Assembly: GCA_028710865.1 (NCBI GenBank)
Contig: JAQTUF010000020.1
Location: 1-9,048 of the forward strand
Length of the DNA: 9,048 nt
From: Candidatus Shapirobacteria bacterium
GTDB lineage: Bacteria; Patescibacteria; Microgenomatia; UBA12405
Direction of reading: 5' to 3'
Within the stretch, counting starts at the first letter, position 1. Each line of letters begins with the position of its first letter. Made by a program: the position numbers and the translations under genes. Of this stretch, positions 1 to 4,779 are shown piece by piece. The notes beneath the pieces were generated by a model. The model was not told the origin of the DNA. It ran no database searches and worked only from the letters and a program-made list of their open reading frames with translations.

Positions 1-205
1 AAGTCACGATTCCAAGGAAAATATTTAGACTAAACATTCCTGCTAATTTAGAATTACTCAGTATGTTTATATCCTGACTAGCAAATTTAATACAGATTAA
101 AGCCAAACAAAAAAAAGTAAGAATTGTCGTAATCCAAAAATAATCCCACGCTCTCCTTGAATATTTTTCTATAGGATTTTTACTATCATTTTTGGTCTTT
201 TTCAT
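1..205 (-). CDS. Partial membrane protein, N-terminal part only
   Basis: Open frame read leftward from an ATG at 205-203 and cut by the window edge after 68 codons, with no stop. I do not recognise the family. The protein begins with a basic, polar stretch (MKKTKNDSKNPIEKYSRRAW), followed by one clear hydrophobic segment at about residues 22-42 (WDYFWITTILTFFCLALICI) and the start of another near residue 58. This predicts a membrane protein with a short positively charged cytoplasmic N-terminus. It is transcribed away from the XRE regulator across a 116-nt spacer containing a plausible minus-strand promoter. Whether it belongs to the mobile element or to the host chromosome cannot be decided here, because the left end of the element is not seen. 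No Shine-Dalgarno precedes the ATG. Confidence 0.6.
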   Translation of the reverse strand, partial: MKKTKNDSKNPIEKYSRRAWDYFWITTILTFFCLALICIKFASQDINILSNSKLAGMFSLNIFLGIVT

Positions 206-233
206 TTTAATTTAGTAAATTACGTTACTTAAT

Positions 234-262
234 ATAATATACCTATTGTTCCGTATTTTGAA
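234..262 (-). promoter_or_regulatory. Candidate promoter of the leftward membrane gene
   Basis: On the minus strand, TTCAAA (262-257) and TATTAT (239-234) are separated by exactly 17 nt. They match the sigma-70 consensus at 4/6 and 5/6 positions. The predicted start would be near 228, giving a leader of about 20 nt to the ATG at 205. The region is AT-rich, so a chance match is possible. Confidence 0.4.
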
Positions 263-278
263 TATGTAATTCTACTAT

Positions 279-304
279 TAGTGCGTTTATCTCTAGTGCG
301 ATTA
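279..304 (+). repeat. Direct repeat TAGTGCG(T/A)TTA, possible operator half-sites
   Basis: TAGTGCGTTTA (279-289) and TAGTGCGATTA (294-304) are direct repeats 15 bp apart, identical at 10 of 11 positions. They lie just upstream of the XRE gene. Repeats like this in a regulator's own leader often serve as operator sites, so autoregulation is a reasonable inference, though not demonstrated. Confidence 0.4.
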
Positions 305-305
305 T

Positions 306-322
306 TTGGACAATTTGGTCAA
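306..322. promoter_or_regulatory. Imperfect palindrome overlapping the XRE start codon
   Basis: TTGGACAATTTGGTCAA is an imperfect inverted repeat (12 of 17 positions symmetric) ending on the first base of the XRE start codon. A dimeric HTH protein bound here would block its own transcription or translation start, a common arrangement for small Cro/C-type regulators. There is no Shine-Dalgarno in this stretch. Confidence 0.35.
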
Positions 323-546
323 TGTTAAGTAAAACTAAATTCCAAAATATCCTCGGAGACAATATTAGAAAAATAAGAACCAATAAGGGGATAACTCAAG
401 ATGAACTAGCTAGTAAATGCGGTTTTTATAGGACATATATTAATCTTATTGAAACTTCAAAAAGACTTCCTTCATCATTATCACTTTATAAAATAGCTTT
501 CGCCTTAGAAGTGGCAGTTGATGAACTATATCCAAAAACTGTCTAG
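322..546 (+). CDS. XRE/Cro-type HTH transcriptional regulator, C-protein-like
   Basis: A 74-aa single-domain DNA-binding protein. The HTH_3 (Cro/C1) fold covers residues 12-70: first helix with NIRKIRTNKG, then GITQDELASKCG as helix 2 and turn, RTYINLIE (37-44) as the recognition helix, and LYKIAFALEVAVDELY as the closing helices. Length and the RTYINxIE pattern resemble controller (C) proteins of type II restriction-modification systems, which dimerise and regulate themselves and a downstream gene. No methyltransferase is in the window, so that role is not established; a regulator of element genes fits equally well. It is the first rightward gene after a divergent spacer holding direct repeats and a palindrome. 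The next gene starts 59 nt downstream. The domain assignment is secure; the regulatory target is inference. Confidence 0.9.
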   Translation: MLSKTKFQNILGDNIRKIRTNKGITQDELASKCGFYRTYINLIETSKRLPSSLSLYKIAFALEVAVDELYPKTV

Positions 547-551
547 ATTGA

Positions 552-579
552 TTGAAAAACAGTAATTTTGCGGGATAAT
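552..579 (+). promoter_or_regulatory. Candidate sigma-70-type promoter of the 274-aa gene
   Basis: TTGAAA (552-557) and GATAAT (574-579) are 16 nt apart, each matching the consensus at 5/6 positions. Transcription would begin near 586, about 20 nt before the ATG at 606 or 53 nt before the alternative ATG at 639. It suggests the 274-aa gene can be transcribed separately from the XRE gene. Confidence 0.5.
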
Positions 580-605
580 AAGGATAATATAAGTATAAAA
601 ATTTA

Positions 606-1430
606 ATGAAAATATCATTTATTATTGGTGGTTTACCAATGAGTCCTCTTTCCACCCTAGAGGAAATAAGAGCCGCAGGAAAAAGACCAGTAAAGATTAA
701 TAAAATCGAGTTAATAAAAGATGTGCCAGGATTACTGACTTTTTCTGATGAAAGTTACTGGAAAATAAAATGTTTAGAAATTAACACAGAATTTGAAAAG
801 GAAATTATAAGAGCTAGACGTATGTTGGGGATTCCTGATAATGGGTTAACTTATTCTGAATATCTTGAATCTTACAGCCCTTTCACTTTGAGTGACAACT
901 CTGATATTGGAATCAAAATCAATAATGAAATCCAATCAATATTGGAAAAATTTAACTGTGACGACTATGTAAAAAATCAATTAAAAAGTATTTTGTTGGC
1001 AAATATAGTTTTACCAACTGAATCTGACGGGCGGGAAAGAAACGGAATATCCGTGTATTCAATTTTTAATGAAGAAGACCTTAATAGTCAAAATTATGAT
1101 TTGAGTGAAAAAGCCGTGTTTATTAAAATAACCTCTTCGGTAAAGTCAGAAGCAATCATCAATTTTATTGAAAATAACGGAGATAAATTCAATACTCTAC
1201 TAAGTAATTTACCAAAAAGTCGCGGATATACAGACCTATCAGAAGAAAAAATAGCAATATTAGGAATGAAGAAAAATAACCCTAAAACAAATTATAACGA
1301 TATGGCAGCAAAATGGGCAAAACTATGCACTAATGAAAATAATTTTAAAAACAAAGATATAAAAACTGTCGGGGCATTTGGTCAATATTACAGAAGAACA
1401 GTTGCGGACTTGTTTTGTAAAAAAAAGTAA
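606..1430 (+). CDS. Unrecognised 274-aa protein next to the XRE regulator
   Basis: I do not recognise the family. It is a soluble protein of mixed alpha/beta character, rich in Lys, Asn, Ile and Glu, with no signal peptide or membrane segment. Visible parts: a basic N-terminal segment with AAGKRPVKINKIE (about 23-35), a helical middle (about 105-135), a strand-like KAVFIKIT (about 169-176) followed by helices, and a Lys/Arg/aromatic-rich C-terminus (NNPKTNYNDMAAKWAKL, GAFGQYYRRTVADLF) that may bind nucleic acid. An alternative start at ATG 639 (residue 12) has GGTGG 7 nt upstream and gives MSPLSTLEE; it is at least as likely as 606, which has no ribosome-binding site. The neighbouring C-like regulator suggests an effector needing controlled expression (restriction enzyme, toxin or element-specific regulator), but I see no clear PD-(D/E)XK or HNH motif. 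Confidence 0.75.
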   Translation: MKISFIIGGLPMSPLSTLEEIRAAGKRPVKINKIELIKDVPGLLTFSDESYWKIKCLEINTEFEKEIIRARRMLGIPDNGLTYSEYLESYSPFTLSDNSDIGIKINNEIQSILEKFNCDDYVKNQLKSILLANIVLPTESDGRERNGISVYSIFNEEDLNSQNYDLSEKAVFIKITSSVKSEAIINFIENNGDKFNTLLSNLPKSRGYTDLSEEKIAILGMKKNNPKTNYNDMAAKWAKLCTNENNFKNKDIKTVGAFGQYYRRTVADLFCKKK

Positions 1431-1463
1431 CAAAAAACTCCCTGAAAAAATGTAACCGAATAA

Positions 1464-1479
1464 TGCCATAAATATGGCA
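1464..1479. promoter_or_regulatory. Perfect 16-bp palindrome, candidate operator
   Basis: TGCCATAAATATGGCA is a perfect inverted repeat, two 7-bp arms around AA. It ends 11 nt before the ATG at 1491, in the only sizeable gap (60 nt) between the 274-aa gene and the following cassette. Size and position suit an operator for a dimeric HTH protein. The two-base loop makes it a poor RNA hairpin, and no U-tract follows, so a terminator is unlikely. Confidence 0.45.
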
Positions 1480-1490
1480 ATATATTGAGT

Positions 1491-1739
1491 ATGAAAGATG
1501 CTCAATATAAAAATAAAAAGTATTTTCAGACTACATCACTAGCCCTTGCTGGAGCAATTAACATCTATTATCCAGTAGTTGAAGTTGATAAAACCAATCC
1601 CAAAGAAAGTGTTTTTATTTTTCCAGACTCAAACGAACTCCAAACTATAGTCCAGACTTTTTGGGATAGAACTCTATCCGTTTCTCCTATGGAATATTTC
1701 CAAAGTTTAAAGGAAGTTAAAACACGTCTTTATTCATAA
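1491..1739 (+). CDS. DUF5659-like small protein
   Basis: An 82-aa protein starting at ATG 1491; a TTG three amino acids upstream in frame (1485) is possible but less likely. The pattern KYFQTTSLALAGAI, then a strand and VDKTNPKESVFIF, then ELQTIVQTFW, and the ending SPMEYFQSLKEVKTRLYS matches my memory of the DUF5659 family, small proteins common in Patescibacteria and some archaeal and phage-like elements. The function of that family is unknown. The layout (hydrophobic helix, beta hairpin with Asp-Lys-x-Asn-Pro, two helices) suggests a compact single domain. It opens a tight run of small genes ending in the recombinase (3 nt to the next gene), so an accessory role in the mobile element is inferred. 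A palindrome lies directly upstream. No ribosome-binding site is seen. Confidence 0.75.
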   Translation: MKDAQYKNKKYFQTTSLALAGAINIYYPVVEVDKTNPKESVFIFPDSNELQTIVQTFWDRTLSVSPMEYFQSLKEVKTRLYS

Positions 1740-1742
1740 CCT

Positions 1743-1937
1743 ATGAAACTCAAAAATCAAAATAAATATCAAATAATGAACTTATTAAGAGCCCAAGAAA
1801 AAGCCATAAAACAGAAGTGTTACGACTGTGTTTGCCAACAGAAAGGATTTGATTGTGAAGATTCCCAATGCCCACTTTATCCATTTCGTCCTTGGTCTAA
1901 GAAATTTCCCAAAGCTACAAAAACATTAAAAATTTAA
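1743..1937 (+). CDS. Small Cys-rich probable zinc-binding protein (CPLYPFR type)
   Basis: A 64-aa basic protein. After a helical N-terminus containing RAQEKAIKQK, it has a Cys cluster: KCYDCVCQQ (Cys26, Cys29, Cys31), then DCEDSQCPLYPFRPW (Cys38, Cys43). The layout CxxC ... C(x4)CPLxPxR is familiar from many small phage and mobile-element proteins where the four cysteines probably hold one zinc ion; the molecular function is not known to me. It lies 3 nt after the DUF5659-like gene and 11 nt before the next, so all three are probably one transcript. It may act as a DNA- or protein-binding accessory of the element. Zinc binding is inferred from Cys spacing only. Confidence 0.8.
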   Translation: MKLKNQNKYQIMNLLRAQEKAIKQKCYDCVCQQKGFDCEDSQCPLYPFRPWSKKFPKATKTLKI

Positions 1938-1938
1938 C

Positions 1939-1944
1939 AAGGAG
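1939..1944 (+). promoter_or_regulatory. Strong Shine-Dalgarno (AAGGAG)
   Basis: AAGGAG lies 4 nt before the ATG at 1949 (8 nt before the GTG at 1952). It is the one textbook ribosome-binding site in the window; nearly all other genes lack one. It supports this start region and suggests stronger translation of the 83-aa protein and its coupled neighbour. Confidence 0.75.
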
Positions 1945-1948
1945 ATAT

Positions 1949-2200
1949 ATGGTGAAATATACCAAAAAATTATTAAACAACATTTCTAACGGTCCTAGCA
2001 TACTAAAAAAGAGACTTTACGCACTTATAAAAGAATCAAAACAAATTGAAAGAAATTTAGAAAATTCTCTTAGACAAACAAATAATAGGAAAATAATTAT
2101 GGCGGCGGTTGAACGCTATCAAAAAAGGCAAGAAAAACTGATATGTGACCTAGTTATGGAAACATTTCCGTTTGCTGATAGTTCAAAAATAAAAGTATGA
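1949..2200 (+). CDS. Small basic coiled-coil protein, unknown function
   Basis: An 83-aa protein of no family I recognise. It is almost wholly helical in appearance: residues about 20-70 are rich in Lys, Glu, Arg and Gln with hydrophobic spacing (ALIKESKQIERNLENSL, AAVERYQKRQEKLICDLVM), suggesting a coiled coil or helical hairpin. The strong AAGGAG box upstream fixes the start to ATG 1949, or GTG 1952 one codon later. Its stop overlaps the start of the following HTH gene (ATGA, 2197-2200), so the two are translationally coupled and may work together, for example as a small partner or antirepressor of the HTH protein. That partnership is inference from gene order only. Confidence 0.75.
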   Translation: MVKYTKKLLNNISNGPSILKKRLYALIKESKQIERNLENSLRQTNNRKIIMAAVERYQKRQEKLICDLVMETFPFADSSKIKV

Positions 2201-2661
2201 AAATTGAAGTTAATTTCAACCTCATAGGTGTCGTCCCAGTACCGAGAAGTATTTTTACCTTAATAAACCAAGGAGTTCTTACTCAGTCAGACTTATTTTG
2301 GTATATGGTTTTTATCACCCAAGCCGAGTTTGGTCATATGTATACGACAGTCGGAGTTGTGACGGCAGGAGACAAAGTTATCGCTGAACAATTAAATTGT
2401 GACCCGACAACCGTCAATAAAAAGAGAAATAAACTCATTAAAATTGGTCTTTTGAAGAATCATAAAGAGGGGACTCAGATAAGTAATTATCAAATGTTCA
2501 CCCCAAATAAAAAAAGTGGAGTAGTCCCTATCACAACAGCCGCAATTAAAGACAATGGTCAAGAAGCAGCATCAAAACTATTCCTTAATGAAGACGATTT
2601 CTTGAAAAAACGCCAAGAATTAATTGAAAGACAAAGTCATAAATTAACCCAAAACTTATGA
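2197..2661 (+). CDS. Winged-helix/HTH DNA-binding protein, replication-initiator-like
   Basis: A 154-aa protein. Residues about 15-50 (VPRSIFTLINQGVLTQSDLFWYMVFITQAEFG) form a leading helical block. Residues about 57-90 form an HTH: DKVIAEQLNCDPTTVNKKRNKLIKIGLL has the usual pattern of helix 2, turn, recognition helix and the closing GLL before a short wing (NHKEGTQISNYQMF). This resembles HTH_36 and RepA/DnaD-like N-terminal domains in plasmid and phage replication or regulatory proteins. The C-terminal 40 residues are charged and helical (FLKKRQELIERQSHKL). It overlaps the previous gene by 4 nt (ATGA), so it is coupled to it. It could be the element's replication or excision regulator; DNA binding is well supported, the specific role is not. 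Confidence 0.75.
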   Translation: MKIEVNFNLIGVVPVPRSIFTLINQGVLTQSDLFWYMVFITQAEFGHMYTTVGVVTAGDKVIAEQLNCDPTTVNKKRNKLIKIGLLKNHKEGTQISNYQMFTPNKKSGVVPITTAAIKDNGQEAASKLFLNEDDFLKKRQELIERQSHKLTQNL

Positions 2662-2716
2662 GTTGGTGTTTATTTATTTTCTTTAATTTATTTTATTTCT
2701 CTAATTACTAAGTATC

Positions 2717-2722
2717 TATAAT
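2717..2722 (+). promoter_or_regulatory. Consensus -10 box before the small acidic ORF
   Basis: A perfect TATAAT sits at 2717-2722 in the 64-nt T-rich gap after the HTH gene. No good -35 is seen 16-18 nt upstream. A transcript from it would start near 2729, just after the ATG at 2726, so it would serve the recombinase or an internally started version of the small ORF rather than the full 57-aa ORF. Confidence 0.4.
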
Positions 2723-2725
2723 TAT

Positions 2726-2899
2726 ATGTTGGTCAATAATCCTAAGACAGAAATCAAAAAGGATACGATTGGTGAAGAAGAGGAAATTAACAACATATTG
2801 TCTGACTTGGCTGATGTAGTAATTGATGATTATTTACATCGAGTCGCTACCCGATGCTATACTGAAATCAAATCAACATCAAAAAATGATATTAAATAA
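2726..2899 (+). CDS. Small acidic 57-aa protein overlapping the recombinase start
   Basis: An ORF of 57 codons starting ATG at 2726 and stopping with TAA at 2897-2899, overlapping by 14 nt the preferred recombinase start at 2886. The protein is acidic in the middle (GEEEE at 16-20), followed by a helix NILSDLADVVIDDYLHRVA (23-41) with amphipathic spacing, and a polar tail. From memory, short ORFs with a similar LAD(x)(I/V)VDxYL helix often precede serine recombinases in Patescibacteria elements, which supports this being a real gene. It may regulate or partner the recombinase, as excision directionality factors do, but that is inference. Its presence also explains why recombinase translation should start at 2886 and not at 2823, since the longer start would put most of this ORF in overlap. 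Confidence 0.6.
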   Translation: MLVNNPKTEIKKDTIGEEEEINNILSDLADVVIDDYLHRVATRCYTEIKSTSKNDIK

Positions 2900-4451
2900 A
2901 GCCATAATTGCCACTAGATTTAGTAATGAAAAACAAAGAGGGAATACTAGCACTGAGGTACAGCTCGAAAGCTGTAAAGCCTATTGTGAGCGTAACAAGC
3001 TAGAAATAGTCAGTATTAAAAAATGGGAAGCTGAATCGGCTGATGCTGGTAATGTAAAACGATTACTGGAATTAATAGCTTTTTGTAAAGAAAATAAAAG
3101 CAAAGCAGACACTCTCGTTGTTTTTAAGCTTGACCGTTTTGCAAGAGATAGCCAGGAACATTATTATTTGAAGTCTGAAATAACTAAACTTGGTTTCAAG
3201 TTGAGAAGTGCCACAGAACCAATTGACGATACAGAAACAGGACAATTAATGGAGGGAATATTAGCTGCAATTGCTCAATTTGACAACTCAGTCAGGAAAC
3301 AACGAGTCAAACTAGCCCAAGAAAAACTCCTAGAAAATGGCGTTTTCCCTTGGAAAGTCGCTACAGGGTATATCAACCAAACAGACAAAGATAATAGGGC
3401 AACGGTATCAATAATTGATGAAAAATGCTTTGACGATATAAAATCTGTTTTTGAAAAATTTTCTACTGGCAATTACACCATCAATTCACTCTCAAAGGTA
3501 TTTGAAGACAAATTAGTTTATGACCATAAAGGCAAAAGGATTCGTTTTTACCCACAATTCATACAAAAAATTCTAAATACAAAATATTATGCTGGTATCT
3601 TAATAGCACCAAATTGGTGTCACCAAAAAGAATATGATGGTAAACATATCCCAATGGTAAATCTAAACGTTTATAATAAATGTCAGGAAATTATGAAAAA
3701 AGGTAAATTGAAAGGCATCAGACACATTACCGAAAATGACACTTTTCCGTTAAGAGATAGATTGTATTGTGGTGTCTGTGGAAATAAAATGACCGCAGCT
3801 TGGTGTGGACATAAAGAAAACAAAACTCCACTTTATTATTGTCATAATTCAAAATGTTCAGTTGGTAAAAAATCTGTGTCAAAAACAGAATTTGAAGAAC
3901 AATTCATTGATTTTTTTTCAAAGCTAAAAATTAAAGAAAAATATTTGAAACGCTTTGAAGAAATATTGTTAAAAAAATACGAGCAGAGAAAGGGAGAATT
4001 TGAAAACGAAACCAACAAAATAAATAAAATACTAGTTTCTTTAGAAAAAAATAAGAACAGAATTATGGACTTAATCGAGGATGGAACATACGACAAAGAG
4101 GATGGAAAAGAAAGACTAGATAAAATCAAAGATGAGATTAATCAAACAAAATTAAAACTATCTTCTAGCATCGGAGAAGAGTTCAAAATTGAGTATTTAA
4201 TTAACCACGCCAAAAAAATACTTCTAACATTGAGTGACTTTTGGGAATCTGCCGATTATTCCACTAAATTAAATATACAAAGAAAGTTTTTCCCAGACGG
4301 AATTATTTATACTTTTCCAGGATTTTCTAACACCAAATTATCCCCAATTTTAGAGAGTTTGGAAGTTATAGCTGCTGAAAATAAAAATATGTTGCCCTGC
4401 ATGGATTCGAACCACAATACTCAGCTCCAAAGGCTGATGTCCTACCATTAG
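2886..4451 (+). CDS. Large serine recombinase (integrase) of the element
   Basis: A 521-aa site-specific recombinase that breaks and rejoins attP and attB DNA through a covalent serine link. Domains: N-terminal resolvase/invertase catalytic domain (1-145) with IATRFSNEKQ, catalytic Ser13 and Arg11, and LDRFARDS (82-89) carrying the active-site arginines; recombinase domain (about 150-260) starting GVFPWKVATGY; zinc ribbon (about 293-330) with Cys295, Cys298, Cys319, Cys324; coiled coil (about 355-435); C-terminal segment. Length is usual for the family and no key residue is missing. ATG 2886 is preferred over 2823 because it gives the family's typical short N-terminus (MILNKAIIATRFS) and respects the upstream small ORF. 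Odd feature: codons 503-521 are the antisense of a tRNA-Gln gene, and the stop lies within it. It should drive integration and excision of the cassette. Confidence 0.95.
   Translation: MILNKAIIATRFSNEKQRGNTSTEVQLESCKAYCERNKLEIVSIKKWEAESADAGNVKRLLELIAFCKENKSKADTLVVFKLDRFARDSQEHYYLKSEITKLGFKLRSATEPIDDTETGQLMEGILAAIAQFDNSVRKQRVKLAQEKLLENGVFPWKVATGYINQTDKDNRATVSIIDEKCFDDIKSVFEKFSTGNYTINSLSKVFEDKLVYDHKGKRIRFYPQFIQKILNTKYYAGILIAPNWCHQKEYDGKHIPMVNLNVYNKCQEIMKKGKLKGIRHITENDTFPLRDRLYCGVCGNKMTAAWCGHKENKTPLYYCHNSKCSVGKKSVSKTEFEEQFIDFFSKLKIKEKYLKRFEEILLKKYEQRKGEFENETNKINKILVSLEKNKNRIMDLIEDGTYDKEDGKERLDKIKDEINQTKLKLSSSIGEEFKIEYLINHAKKILLTLSDFWESADYSTKLNIQRKFFPDGIIYTFPGFSNTKLSPILESLEVIAAENKNMLPCMDSNHNTQLQRLMSYH
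4392..4451. other. Probable attachment-site region (recombinase/tRNA-Gln overlap)
   Basis: Here the recombinase 3' end and the tRNA-Gln gene (minus strand: acceptor 3' strand, T arm, anticodon arm, part of the D arm) share the same 60 bp. An element that recombines within a tRNA 3' end would carry its own copy of that end, so the tRNA stays intact and the integrase frame is joined to antisense tRNA. The crossover itself, probably 2 bp for a serine recombinase, cannot be placed without the other att copy. Confidence 0.5.
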
Positions 4452-4462
4452 ACGACAGGGCA
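4392..4462 (-). tRNA. tRNA-Gln(TTG)
   Basis: Complete cloverleaf on the minus strand: acceptor TGCCCTG/CAGGGCA, D arm GTC/GAC, anticodon stem TCAGC/GCTGA with loop CTTTGGA (anticodon TTG, reads CAA), T arm TGTGG/CCATG (two wobble pairs) with loop TTCGAAT, discriminator A. The 3' CCA is not encoded, so it needs the CCA-adding enzyme. It is last in the tRNA cluster and overlaps the recombinase stop region, hence the likely integration site. Confidence 0.93.
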
Positions 4463-4467
4463 ATATT

Positions 4468-4483
4468 CAAAAGCGAGCTTTTG
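4468..4483. other. Short hairpin between tRNA-Leu and tRNA-Gln
   Basis: CAAAAGCGAGCTTTTG is a 6-bp stem with a CGAG tetraloop (nominally a 7-bp inverted repeat) filling most of the 26-nt spacer. On the minus strand it is followed by AATATT rather than a U-run, so it is unlikely to be a terminator; it may shield or guide processing of the tRNA precursor. Confidence 0.3.
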
Positions 4484-4488
4484 TCGAG

Positions 4489-4570
4489 TGCCGATGGAGG
4501 GACTTGAACCCCCACGCCTTGCGGCATACGCACCTCAAGCGTACGTGTATACCAATTTCACCACATCGGC
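4489..4570 (-). tRNA. tRNA-Leu(GAG)
   Basis: Class II tRNA on the minus strand: acceptor GCCGATG/CATCGGC, anticodon stem TACGC/GCGTA with loop TTGAGGT (anticodon GAG, reads CTC and CTT), a long variable arm TGCCGCAAGGCGTG forming its own stem, T loop TTCAAGT, discriminator A. No CCA encoded. It is 17 nt downstream of tRNA-Val in the same cluster. Confidence 0.95.
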
Positions 4571-4587
4571 ATTTTTTAGGTTTCGGG

Positions 4588-4660
4588 TGGCCGCTGAGGG
4601 ACTTGGACCCCCGACATCTTCGATGTAAACGAAGCGCTCTACCAACTGAGCTAAACGGCC
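4588..4660 (-). tRNA. tRNA-Val(TAC)
   Basis: Minus-strand cloverleaf: acceptor GGCCGTT/AGCGGCC, D arm GCTC...GAGC, anticodon stem CTTCG/CGAAG with loop TTTACAT (anticodon TAC), T arm GGGGG/CCCTC with loop TCCAAGT, discriminator A. The T loop starts TCC rather than the usual TTC, a small departure. No CCA encoded. Confidence 0.95.
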
Positions 4661-4671
4661 CAAAAAAAATG

Positions 4672-4744
4672 AGCGGGAAACGGGATTCGAACCCGCGACC
4701 TTCTCCTTGGCAAGGAGACGCTCCACCAATTGAGCTATTCCCGC
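4672..4744 (-). tRNA. tRNA-Gly(GCC)
   Basis: Minus-strand cloverleaf: acceptor GCGGGAA/TTCCCGC, D arm GCTC...GAGC, anticodon stem TCTCC/GGAGA with loop TTGCCAA (anticodon GCC, reads GGC and GGT), T arm GCGGG/CCCGT with loop TTCGAAT, discriminator T. No CCA encoded. It lies 11 nt upstream of tRNA-Val in transcription order. Confidence 0.95.
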
Positions 4745-4779
4745 ATGTTTACAAGTTCTTATTTTGAAAGTACTTTAAT

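Larger units (their letters stand above)
322..4392. mobile_element. Integrative element with serine recombinase, right end at tRNA-Gln
   Basis: All genes from the XRE regulator to the recombinase point rightward, are tightly packed, and are small regulatory or element-type proteins. The recombinase abuts the 3' end of tRNA-Gln, a classic integration position. No second copy of the tRNA 3' end is found between 1 and 4391, so the left end lies outside the window and the true extent is unknown; the partial gene at 1-205 may also belong to it. No capsid, conjugation or relaxase gene is visible, so class (integrated plasmid, phage remnant, small genomic island) cannot be told. Confidence 0.65.

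Noticed and set aside
1..322. Left attachment site of the element
   Set aside because: I looked for a copy of the tRNA-Gln 3' end between 1 and 4391 and found none; the left end must be outside the window.
446..655. Minus-strand open frame antisense to the XRE gene, and similar ones at 1323-1505, 3275-3472, 3842-4129 and 8645-8833
   Set aside because: Each is mostly or wholly antisense to a well-supported gene, short, and without recognisable protein features.
606..1430. Restriction endonuclease call for the 274-aa gene
   Set aside because: The C-protein-like neighbour is suggestive, but no PD-(D/E)XK, HNH or GIY-YIG motif is visible and no methyltransferase is nearby.
2823..2885. Longer recombinase start at 2823
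   Set aside because: The extra 21 residues precede the normal N-terminus of the catalytic domain and overlap the acidic small ORF; ATG 2886 gives the expected family start.
4504..4767. Plus-strand 87-codon open frame and the minus-strand frame at 4535-4729
   Set aside because: Both lie wholly across the tRNA-Leu, tRNA-Val and tRNA-Gly genes; the peptides (for example KRDSNPRPSPWQGDAPPIE) are the usual false translation of tRNA DNA.
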